Below, piece by piece: positions 54,183-61,419 of a stretch of DNA of 64,000 nucleotides (the stretch's first letter is position 1; each line of letters starts with the position of its first letter). The DNA lies in assembly GCF_014695385.1 (NCBI RefSeq), contig NZ_JACJOD010000014.1:230026-294025 (forward strand), read 5' to 3'. The notes below the pieces were generated by a model. The model was not told the DNA's origin. It saw only the letters and a list, made by a program, of their open reading frames with translations, and made no database searches. The stretch comes from Trichocoleus sp. FACHB-46. Lineage in GTDB: Bacteria > Cyanobacteriota > Cyanobacteriia > FACHB-46. The translations under genes were made by a program, and so were the position numbers.

Positions 54183-54950
54183 ATGTCTCCTCAATTTCAC
54201 AGAATGCTTGGAACTGGTCTGCTCACGCTGGTGTCCTTGGTCTGTGTTGCCTGCGCCTCAGCCCCCGAAACGGACTCAACAGCAGTGAGCCCTAGCCCGA
54301 CAGCCACTACAACCCCAGCCGCTCCAAGCTCTAGCCCCGCAGCCGCTCCCCCCGTGACGGCCCAACCCCTCAAATCTTCTCCTGATAATAGTGCTCAGGA
54401 TAATGAGCCAGCGGTACAGGTGGAAAACTGCGTTGTGACTCAAGCGATCGCGGCTGATCCCAACCCCCCTCTAAATATTCGTTCTGGTCCAGAAGTGCAA
54501 TCTGATAACGTGGTTGGCACCCTCAAGAATGGCGCTTGGGTTTCGGTAGTAGCTGAAAAAGATGGTTGGTTTCAGATCAGGTCAACGGATGGCAATGAAG
54601 TTACGGGTTGGGTCGCCAAAAATCGGACTGAGAGCAACTGCAACCAAAAGACAGCCCGGATTGCGCTTCCTCAAGCGGGTGGAACGGTAGCGATCGCCGA
54701 TCGCTTTGTCGGTACTGGGAGCCACAAGTATGTATTGCGAGCTAATCAAGGCCAAACCTTAACCGTTACGAATCAAAAAGATGTCTTCCCCAACATCTTG
54801 ACTCCCACAGGCCAGCCTTTGATTTCCGGGAATTATGATGAAAATCGCCAAAACTGGACTGGCGAACTTCCTGCTACCGGAGAGTACACCTTGGAGCTAG
54901 ACTCAAACTTCAAAGGCTACGATTATGCCTTCTCCGCTCAAGTGAAATAG
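54183..54950 (+). CDS. SH3b-domain probable lipoprotein
   Basis: The protein has 255 residues: a signal with VCVACASAPE (lipobox-like, though Cys at -3 is unusual), a Pro/Ser/Ala linker (about 35-75), an SH3b domain (about 80-155; LNIRSGPEVQSDNVVGTLKNG, GWVAKN) and a C-terminal beta domain (about 170-255) ending in GYDYAFSAQVK. It parallels the C-terminal domains of the preceding protein (RFVGTGSHKYVLRANQGQTLTV versus RFASSGVHQYLLNGVQGQILTI), so the pair is a tandem duplication with divergence. The next gene starts six bases after its stop, so the metallophosphoesterase is likely cotranscribed. Confidence 0.78.
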   Translation: MSPQFHRMLGTGLLTLVSLVCVACASAPETDSTAVSPSPTATTTPAAPSSSPAAAPPVTAQPLKSSPDNSAQDNEPAVQVENCVVTQAIAADPNPPLNIRSGPEVQSDNVVGTLKNGAWVSVVAEKDGWFQIRSTDGNEVTGWVAKNRTESNCNQKTARIALPQAGGTVAIADRFVGTGSHKYVLRANQGQTLTVTNQKDVFPNILTPTGQPLISGNYDENRQNWTGELPATGEYTLELDSNFKGYDYAFSAQVK

Positions 54951-54956
54951 GGAATT

Positions 54957-55922
54957 ATGCGTCCAGTTGTGGTGGTGCTTCTAGCTGTGGGATTGGCATC
55001 GGGGAGTTATTGGGTTGCCAATCAGGTGAAGCAGACGCAATCTACGCAATCTGGTAGAGCGACAGGAACTAGAGCTCCAGGAACTGCTCCAGCGATCGCG
55101 GCGGCAGGGGACATTGCCTGCGATCCGGACAGTCCCAAATTTAACGGGGGGCGAGGAACCGCCACAGCTTGCCGCATGCAGGCAACAGCCCAACTTTTGC
55201 TCAACGAAGGTTTAACTGCCGTTTTGCCTCTTGGGGATTTGCAGTACGAAGTAGGCAGTGCCGAAGCCTTTCAAAAATCTTATGCACCTAGCTGGGGCAG
55301 GCTCAAGTCGATTACTCGGCCCGTGGTAGGCAATCACGAATATGAAGAGCCGGGCGCTGCCAGCTACTATCGCTACTTTGGGGCAGCCGCAGGCAGTCCG
55401 CAGCGGGGTTATTACAGTTACGACATTGGGCAGTGGCACCTGATTGCGCTCAATTCTAACTGTTCGGAGGTGGGAGGCTGTGGCATAGGTTCGCCCCAAG
55501 AGCGATGGCTCAAAGCAGACTTGGCAGCGCACCCTCGGAAATGTACCTTAGCTTATTGGCATCATCCCCGCTTCTCATCGGGGCATCATGGCAACAATTC
55601 TGACACTCAGGCTTTTTGGCAAGCGCTTGCCGCTGCGGGCGCAGATGTTGTCCTGGCAGGGCATGACCACCACTATGAGCGTTTTGCTCCCCAAACTCCG
55701 CAGGGCAAGCTAGACCCCGATCGCGGTATACGTCAGTTTGTGGTGGGAACTGGGGGTAAAAATCACTATGAGTTGGGCGAGATTCAACCCCACAGCCAAG
55801 TGCGAAATGCTGATACCTATGGCGTTTTAAAGTTGACCTTGCACCCAACCCGCTACGATTGGCGCTTTATTTCCGAAGCTGGCAAGAGCTTTTCAGACTC
55901 CGGTAACAGCCCTTGTCATTAA
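54957..55922 (+). CDS. Exported calcineurin-like metallophosphoesterase
   Basis: The protein has 321 residues. A hydrophobic N-terminus (about 3-22) is a signal or anchor. The metallophosphoesterase core shows GDIACDPD, LGDLQYEVGS, VGNHEYEE (the GNH[DE] motif), AYWHHPRFSSGHHG and LAGHDHHYERF, giving the two-metal site of purple-acid-phosphatase-like enzymes. It probably removes phosphate from extracellular or periplasmic substrates. The ATG is six bases after the stop of the SH3b gene. Two Cys near SNCSEVGGCG may form a disulfide outside the cytosol. Confidence 0.87.
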   Translation: MRPVVVVLLAVGLASGSYWVANQVKQTQSTQSGRATGTRAPGTAPAIAAAGDIACDPDSPKFNGGRGTATACRMQATAQLLLNEGLTAVLPLGDLQYEVGSAEAFQKSYAPSWGRLKSITRPVVGNHEYEEPGAASYYRYFGAAAGSPQRGYYSYDIGQWHLIALNSNCSEVGGCGIGSPQERWLKADLAAHPRKCTLAYWHHPRFSSGHHGNNSDTQAFWQALAAAGADVVLAGHDHHYERFAPQTPQGKLDPDRGIRQFVVGTGGKNHYELGEIQPHSQVRNADTYGVLKLTLHPTRYDWRFISEAGKSFSDSGNSPCH

Positions 55923-56351
55923 GGGAGTTGCTTTGTGTCAAAAGGTACAAAGTTGACTGAGGAGTTTTGAGGAGTCGGCGATCGCACTGAGGAGCGCTAA
56001 AAACTTCCTAGCTCTCCCTCGGCAATCCTTAAGGATTCATGTAGAAACCGAGCCAGCAGTTTGTTCGTACGAAATCGTACTGAATCTTCTCAGCGATCGC
56101 CCTATGCTAAGAGAAAATAGCATTAAGGTTTGTAACGACTCAATGTTATTAATCAGCAATTTACCCTTTTCATCAGCTTCGCAGTTTTTCAGAAAAAAGT
56201 TAAGTTCTTCTCAAAACCTATACTCATCAAGTCAAACAACCAACTGCTTTCGTCTTTGGAGCAGAACGATATGTGCCCCCTATCTGCCGAGTTTGGCTAT
56301 GCCTTCTCCACTAAGACCAGGCCTCTGGAGACAATGCGTCATCCAAGGTTG
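55923..56351. other. Spacer upstream of the receiver/PAS-Crp genes
   Basis: About 430 bases. It contains the palindrome TTCGTACGAA (56064-56073) with a second CGTAC nine bases later, a possible operator for the PAS-Crp regulator. A frame at 56104-56352 is present but its composition looks random and it is not called. The receiver frame itself extends back to 56256 without motif support. Confidence 0.35.
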
Positions 56352-56750
56352 ATGAAACAGTTGCAAGTGCTAGTTGTTGATAATGACCCTGATTCTAGAC
56401 ACCTGCTCACCGTGTTGTTTGCAGCCTATGGCATCAGGACGATTGCTACAGCTTCGGCCTGCAAAGCACTGGCAATTTTGCAAGATATCCAACCAGATTT
56501 ACTGATCAGCGAACTTGCCCTACCCGGCGAGGATGGCTATTGCCTGATGCAGCAAGTCAAAGCCCTAGAGAGTAGACAACAAGTTCAAATTCCTGCGATC
56601 GCCTTGACTGGCTACAACCGCAAGAGCGACCAAGCACAAGCCCTAGCTGTCGGCTTTCGCAAGTATCTAGTAAAACCTGTTGATATTGACGAGTTAATGA
56701 CCACGGTTGCTGACCTGACCAAATCCCCCCAAATGGTGCCTACGACATGA
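56352..56750 (+). CDS. Receiver-domain protein with Glu at the phosphorylation site
   Basis: The 132-residue protein is a single CheY-like receiver. It has the acid pair at VVDNDPDS, the Thr86 switch in IALTGY and Lys108 in YLVKPVD. At the phospho-acceptor position the sequence is LLISELALPGEDGY, so Glu54 replaces the usual Asp. Glu can mimic the phosphorylated state, so it may be locked on or work without a kinase. The frame opens at 56256, but the ATG at 56352 (MKQLQVLVVDN) fits the domain. Its stop overlaps the start of the PAS-Crp gene by four bases (ATGA). Confidence 0.8.
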   Translation: MKQLQVLVVDNDPDSRHLLTVLFAAYGIRTIATASACKALAILQDIQPDLLISELALPGEDGYCLMQQVKALESRQQVQIPAIALTGYNRKSDQAQALAVGFRKYLVKPVDIDELMTTVADLTKSPQMVPTT

Positions 56751-57976
56751 ATGCAACCACATTTTCTCGACAGGTCGCAGCAATGTCTAATCGCTTGAGC
56801 GATTTATATCAAGGCATCAGCGCCTCCTCTAGCTTATCGCCCGCTCTACTACCCTCTGCTCTGAAAGAATTAGGCATTGCCTCTGAGCGGCTTCAAGTGG
56901 CAGCCGATTTACTGAGCGAGCAAAACCAGCAATTAGTATTGGCAAGCCAAAGCGCTGCAACTGAACGCCAACGTTATCAAGAGTTGTTGGAATTTATTCC
57001 CGATGCCTGTTTGATTACAGATGCCGCTGGAGTGGTGCAGCAAGCCAACCAGGCTGCTACCAAGTTGCTAAACCTCCCACCTTCTTTTCTCACAGGTCGT
57101 TTACTGACGGCATTTGTGCCTCCAGAGGCTCGGCTACAGTTTCAGACTGAGCTACAGCGGCTCCAACAAAGACCTTGGAAACATGAATGGCAGGTGCAGT
57201 TGCAGCCATATCAAGGGACCACTTTTAATGCCAGCATTCTGGTGGAAGTGAGTCAGCCAGACGCCAACCAACCCCCAATGCTGCGCTGGCTATTGCGCTA
57301 CCTCAGCGATCGCCAGCCGTCTGACCATAGCCCCAACCTGAGCTATCCGTTGCGGACCTACCACAAGGGAGAAACGATTCCTCTAAGTCTGCAAGGAATT
57401 TGGCAAGTGCACTCAGGATTGGTGCAGTTAACCACTTTTTCGCAGACGGGCCAAGAAATATTGATTGGCTTAGCGGGGGCTTCAGCGCCTTTTGGCCCTA
57501 GTCTGACTGCGCTTACGCTCTATGAAGCTACTGCTCTAGCGGATACACAGTTATGGTGCATTCCCCTGACCGATTTTGCTGCCTCCTCGGAGCTACAGCA
57601 ACGGCTGCTGCCCCAAATTAGCCAACGGCTCAAACAAACTGAGCTGCTGCTAACGGTTTATGGGCAACTCCGAGTCAGCGATCGCTTGTACACTTTGTTG
57701 CAGTTGTTAAAGCAGGAAGTAGGACAGTCTGTGACCGGGGGGACTCGGTTGAGCGTGCGCCTGACCCATGAAGACTTGGCGATCGCTTGCGGCACGACTA
57801 GAGTCACCATCACCCGGCTACTCAGGCAATTTCAGCAGCAACAAAAGCTGAGAGTAGACTCCCAACATCACCTGATTTTGTTAGAAGGCAACAGTAGCCC
57901 TCCCGTATCTGCCCTCTCGCTTGAACAAGTTGCATCCACAAAAGGGCAAAGCTTATTTGTTACTCAAGGAGTCTAA
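56747..57976 (+). CDS. PAS and Crp/Fnr-type regulator
   Basis: The protein has 409 residues. A helical head (about 1-75), a PAS domain (about 77-188; YQELLEFIPDACLITDAAGVVQQANQAA), a cyclic-nucleotide-binding-like beta roll (about 200-285; YHKGETIPL, GLVQLTTFSQTGQEILIGLAGASAPFG) and a Crp-type winged helix (about 335-380; LTHEDLAIACGTTRVTITRLL) follow in order. PAS plus Crp in one protein suggests redox, light or ligand sensing coupled to DNA binding; no cofactor-binding residue can be named. The start ATG overlaps the stop of the receiver gene, so translation is coupled. Confidence 0.78.
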   Translation: MNATTFSRQVAAMSNRLSDLYQGISASSSLSPALLPSALKELGIASERLQVAADLLSEQNQQLVLASQSAATERQRYQELLEFIPDACLITDAAGVVQQANQAATKLLNLPPSFLTGRLLTAFVPPEARLQFQTELQRLQQRPWKHEWQVQLQPYQGTTFNASILVEVSQPDANQPPMLRWLLRYLSDRQPSDHSPNLSYPLRTYHKGETIPLSLQGIWQVHSGLVQLTTFSQTGQEILIGLAGASAPFGPSLTALTLYEATALADTQLWCIPLTDFAASSELQQRLLPQISQRLKQTELLLTVYGQLRVSDRLYTLLQLLKQEVGQSVTGGTRLSVRLTHEDLAIACGTTRVTITRLLRQFQQQQKLRVDSQHHLILLEGNSSPPVSALSLEQVASTKGQSLFVTQGV

Positions 57977-57978
57977 CG

Positions 57979-58346
57979 GTGCTCAGTCATCAACCCAAGA
58001 TAGCTCCCCAATTATTTTGGTGGTGGAACCCGATGACGAAACACGGCCCCTCTTAAAGCACAACCTCAAGCACCAAGGCTACCGGGTCATCATCGCTTTA
58101 GATGTATGAAGATGCGATCGAGCGGATGATGGGTGGATTTCATTGCCCAGAGCTGATTCTGCTCAACCAGTTTAGGCAATCGATTGAGGAGGCGGTGCCA
58201 AGAACACACCGATCGTTGTGATTGCTGAACGGTATAGCGTGGATTTGGAAGGCAAGGACATGCAGGTGGGCGATCGCGAGTACGTCAGTTACCCAGAAGA
58301 TGGGCAGCAACTGATGGATCTGCTCCAGAAACTTTGCCCTGTCTAA
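57979..58346 (+). pseudogene. Decayed response regulator gene
   Basis: A GTG at 57979 with AAGGAG six bases upstream (57967-57972) opens a frame that soon loses the receiver sequence. The matching pieces lie in different frames: IILVVEPDDETRPLLKHNL, then EDAIERMMGGFHCPELILLN, then TPIVVIAERYSVDLEG and EDGQQLMDLLQKLCPV before a stop at 58344. A segment between the second and third pieces is missing. So at least two frameshifts and a deletion have destroyed a receiver gene that was third in the operon. Confidence 0.75.
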
Positions 58347-58372
58347 TTTTCTCTCTTAGAATATCCAGCCAG

Positions 58373-58404
58373 AAAAAATGCAGAGCTACTACAGCAACTC
58401 TGCA
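58373..58404 (-). terminator. Rho-independent terminator of purB
   Basis: The arms TGCAGAG and CTCTGCA form a seven-base-pair stem with a 12-base loop; on the minus strand it is followed by TTTTTT. It lies 23 bases past the purB stop. Confidence 0.85.
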
Positions 58405-58426
58405 CTCTACGGTTTAAGCTTTCTAG

Positions 58427-59722
58427 TTAAATTCCCAAGCGCTGATAGACGTGATCCAGGTGGCGCAGATGATGTTGAGGATTGAAGCATTCTTCGATTT
58501 CCTCTGGGGACAAATGCTCTGTAACTCTTGGATCTTGGGCGATCAAGTCGTGGAAACTACCATCCGCTTTGTTCCAAGCTGTGTGAGCGCAGGATTGCAC
58601 CGTGGCATAGGCTTCTTCTCGGCTCATTCCTTTCTCCACCAGCGTCAGGAGTACTCGCTGACTAAACACAACCCCACCGTAGAGGTTCATGTTGCGTTTC
58701 ATGTTTTCGGGGTAGACCTGCAAGTTCTTCACTAGCTCGGTGATTTCTACCAGCATGAAGTGGGTGAGGGTGCAGCCGTCTGGGAAGACCACCCGCTCCA
58801 CAGAACTGTGAGAAATATCACGTTCGTGCCACAGAGCTACGTTTTCGATCGCCGCCACCGCATAGCCCCGAATGAGACGCGCAATGCCAGTCAGTCGCTC
58901 CGAGCGAATCGGGTTGCGCTTGTGAGGCATGGCCGAAGAACCCTTTTGGCCTTTGGCAAAGAATTCCTCGACCTCTAGCACATCGGTCCGCTGCAAGTTG
59001 CGAATCTCCACCGAAAACCGCTCAATGGAGGCTGTCAACAGCGCCAAGGTCTGCATGAAATCGGCGTGGAGATCGCGAGAAACAACTTGAGTTGAAGCCG
59101 TGTCTGGTTTCAGGCCCAACTTCTGGCAAGCCAACGCTTCTACTTGCGGGTCAATGTTGGCATAGGTGCCGACAGCGCCAGAAATCTTGCCCACTGCGAT
59201 GTCATCTCGCAAGCGGACTAGGCGATCGCGATTCCGCAACACTTCTGCCAACCAACCCGCCAGCTTAAAGCCAAAGGTGATCGGTTCGGCATGAATCCCA
59301 TGCGATCGCCCGATCATGACTGTGTCGCGGTGCTGCTGAGCTTGATAACGAATCGCCTGGATCAAAGCTTCGAGCTGACCTAACATCACATCTAAGCTAG
59401 CCACAAGTTGTAGTGCCAGGGCGGTATCGAGCACATCGGAGCTTGTCAAGCCCAAGTGAATGTAACGGCCTGCATCGCCGACATATTCATTCACGTTGGT
59501 TAGAAAGGCAATGACATCGTGACGAACTTCGGCTTCGATTTCTAGCACCCGCTTGGGGTCAAAGTTCGCCTTTGCTTTAATTTCTTCAACTGCTTCAGCC
59601 GGAATATATCCAAGTTCGGCTTGGGCTTCACAAACTGCTATCTCTACCTGTAGCCAAGTTTTGAGTTTGTAAGCCTCCGTCCAGAGTTCGCCCATCTCAG
59701 GCAGGGTATAACGCTCAATCAA
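58427..59722 (-). CDS. purB: Adenylosuccinate lyase
   Basis: The 431-residue fumarase/aspartase superfamily enzyme cleaves SAICAR and adenylosuccinate in purine synthesis. It has IERYTLPEMGELW at the start, TSSDVLDTALALQL, the MIGRSHGIHAEPITFGFKLAGW segment, and the superfamily signature GSSAMPHKRNP (about 260-270). A frame start at 59743 (TTG) adds seven residues; the TTG at 59722 gives the family N-terminus (IERYTLPEMG). No ATG in frame precedes the domain, so a TTG start is very likely. A strong terminator follows. Confidence 0.93.
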   Translation of the reverse strand: MIERYTLPEMGELWTEAYKLKTWLQVEIAVCEAQAELGYIPAEAVEEIKAKANFDPKRVLEIEAEVRHDVIAFLTNVNEYVGDAGRYIHLGLTSSDVLDTALALQLVASLDVMLGQLEALIQAIRYQAQQHRDTVMIGRSHGIHAEPITFGFKLAGWLAEVLRNRDRLVRLRDDIAVGKISGAVGTYANIDPQVEALACQKLGLKPDTASTQVVSRDLHADFMQTLALLTASIERFSVEIRNLQRTDVLEVEEFFAKGQKGSSAMPHKRNPIRSERLTGIARLIRGYAVAAIENVALWHERDISHSSVERVVFPDGCTLTHFMLVEITELVKNLQVYPENMKRNMNLYGGVVFSQRVLLTLVEKGMSREEAYATVQSCAHTAWNKADGSFHDLIAQDPRVTEHLSPEEIEECFNPQHHLRHLDHVYQRLGI

Positions 59723-59786
59723 AGCCCGTGTCGCAGAATACAACCGTCATATTTTAGCGCTATCTCAACCCGCAACTTGCAATTAC

Positions 59787-59818
59787 AAAAAAGGAGCTGC
59801 ATTGTTGCAACTCCCTTT
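59787..59818 (-). terminator. Rho-independent terminator of tRNA-Glu
   Basis: On the minus strand GGAG-T-TGCA-ACAA-TGCA-G-CTCC forms a stem with one mismatch and a four-base loop, followed by TTTTTT. It starts a few bases after the tRNA 3' end. Confidence 0.85.
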
Positions 59819-59826
59819 TATTTTTA

Positions 59827-59899
59827 TACCCCCAGGGGAATTCGAATCCCCGTCGCCTCCGTGAAAGGGAGGTGTCCTAGGCCTCTAGACGATGGGGGC
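59827..59899 (-). tRNA. trnE-UUC: tRNA-Glu (anticodon UUC)
   Basis: The 73-base gene folds as a full cloverleaf. The acceptor stem is GCCCCCA/TGGGGGT with a G-U closing pair and discriminator A. The D arm is TCTAGAGGCCTAGGA, the anticodon arm CTCCC-TTTCACG-GAG carries UUC, and the T arm GGGGATTCGAATTCCCC. The CCA end is not encoded. tRNA-Glu supplies translation and also glutamyl-tRNA reductase for chlorophyll, haem and bilin synthesis in cyanobacteria. Confidence 0.97.
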
Positions 59900-59952
59900 T
59901 AGGTGACTTGAAGGCGTTGCCCTCAACCGCTCGCGTATCCCGGCGGAATATT

Positions 59953-59982
59953 AGTCTAGTACAAACGATTTGAGTTTTGCAA
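59953..59982 (-). promoter_or_regulatory. Candidate tRNA-Glu promoter
   Basis: On the minus strand TTGCAA (59977-59982) and TAGACT (59953-59958) are separated by 18 bases, about 60 bases upstream of the tRNA 5' end. Both boxes are imperfect. Confidence 0.3.
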
Positions 59983-60034
59983 GTCCCTAAATTGAAAAAA
60001 TTAGTAACTTAAGGATGTAAGTAGGCGATCGCCT

Positions 60035-61354
60035 TTATTCTTCTTCGTCCTCGTACTCTTCCTCGCCGTATTCTTCGTCCTCTTCAGATTCCTCTAACTC
60101 TTCGTCCTCGTCTTCTTCAGATTCTTCATCTTCAGAGTCTTCGTCTTCGTATTCCTCATCCTCCTCAGATTCCTCTAACTCTTCGTCCTCATACTCTTCC
60201 TCGTCTTCCTCAGATTCTTCGTCCTCGTCGTATTCTTCGTCCATCTCCTCTTCCTCAGATTCTTCGTCTTCGTATTCTTCTGACTCTTCCTCCTCTAGTT
60301 CTTCATCTTCGTATTCTTCGTCCTCCTCAGATTCCTCATCCTCCTCTAGCTCTTCTTCCTCAGCTTCTTCATCTTCGTACTCCTCATCCTCTGCTTCTAG
60401 TTCTTCTTCGGATTCTTCATCCTCGTCGTATTCTTCTAATTCCTCTGACTCTTCATCCTCATACTCTTCTTCGTCCGTTGGCACTTCTGTACCTGTCAGA
60501 AGTTCAATCAGCACATCAAAAAATGAGAAACCTTCTTCGTAGCTGGTGCTGATGTCTTCGGAGAAATCGAGATTATTGGCGCGGCGGAGAGTCCAGCAAT
60601 CGCCTGTTAAATCTGCATTGGTCAAGTATTCATAGGGGATATAGCAGTATCCTTTGTCGCCCCAATCGGTGCCCCAAGAGTTGCGAACCAGAAACACTTG
60701 GTCTTTATCGGAGTAGCCGCAAGCGAGCATCGCGTGACCGCCCAAATTTTCTTCGCTGGGAAAGGGCATATTCACATGGCCCCGATGATCTAAATCTTCA
60801 AAAGACTGAAAGATGTCGGAGCCGAACACGAAAGGGTAGCCCTCCGACAAACAGACTTTCATCGCATGCAAATCAACATCAATGCGATCGTACTCATCAA
60901 TTAAATGCTCAGCCGCTTCCTGAAAAGCATCGTCGTGGGGTTCATCACAAAAATTTTCAACCTGGTAGGGCCAAGTGGCTTCAGAGCAAGCGCCATACTT
61001 GGTTAAAACTTTCATACCCCGACGTAAAGTTGCGCCGCTATCTTCCTGCTCACAGCCATCAAATTTGCGAGCTAGGTAGTAGATAAACAAGCGACTAATA
61101 TCGTAGTTTTGCCCTGTAAGTCGCTTGGCTAAGTACTCATAAGCCCCAGCGATCGCGTTGGCGGTACAACTTCCTAGTTCGCCTTGGTTCTCGACTGTGG
61201 TCATGTGCTGTCGCAAATCCACGAACTTAGGCAAGCTGCTTTGCTTTACATTACGAGGCCGAGCGTAGCGACGATCGCGGTTATCTTGGCGATCGCGGTG
61301 ATAGCCACCCACCACCACTCGGCTACCCTGAGGACGACGAATTTGCTTAAACAT
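60035..61354 (-). CDS. Papain-like (C1) protease with a very acidic C-terminal tail
   Basis: The protein has 439 residues. A basic head (1-40, Arg/Gly-rich) is followed by a C1 peptidase domain (about 44-265): Gln57 of the oxyanion hole and Cys63 in VENQGELGSCTANAIAGAYEYL, His207 in GGHAMLACGY and Asn225 in VRNSWGTDWGDKGYCYIP. All catalytic residues are present. After about residue 293 the protein is almost entirely Glu, Asp, Ser and Tyr in imperfect units such as DEEYEDEESEE for about 145 residues. No signal peptide is seen. The tail may bind cations or basic partners, or localise the enzyme. The ATG has GGAG nine bases upstream. Confidence 0.88.
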   Translation of the reverse strand: MFKQIRRPQGSRVVVGGYHRDRQDNRDRRYARPRNVKQSSLPKFVDLRQHMTTVENQGELGSCTANAIAGAYEYLAKRLTGQNYDISRLFIYYLARKFDGCEQEDSGATLRRGMKVLTKYGACSEATWPYQVENFCDEPHDDAFQEAAEHLIDEYDRIDVDLHAMKVCLSEGYPFVFGSDIFQSFEDLDHRGHVNMPFPSEENLGGHAMLACGYSDKDQVFLVRNSWGTDWGDKGYCYIPYEYLTNADLTGDCWTLRRANNLDFSEDISTSYEEGFSFFDVLIELLTGTEVPTDEEEYEDEESEELEEYDEDEESEEELEAEDEEYEDEEAEEEELEEDEESEEDEEYEDEELEEEESEEYEDEESEEEEMDEEYDEDEESEEDEEEYEDEELEESEEDEEYEDEDSEDEESEEDEDEELEESEEDEEYGEEEYEDEEE

Positions 61355-61419
61355 AACTAGTACTCCTAAATTTTTAGCGAGATCCGCGAAATGGTGACAG
61401 CGCCCTGTGTTACACCCAG

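Noticed and set aside
56104..56352. 82-codon frame before the receiver gene
   Set aside because: Ser/Leu/Arg-rich sequence with no domain; it overlaps the upstream extension of the receiver frame and is better seen as spacer.
60035..60480. Repeated TCTTCGTCC-type units considered as a CRISPR or minisatellite
   Set aside because: The repeats are irregular, have no spacers and encode the acidic tail of the protease in frame.
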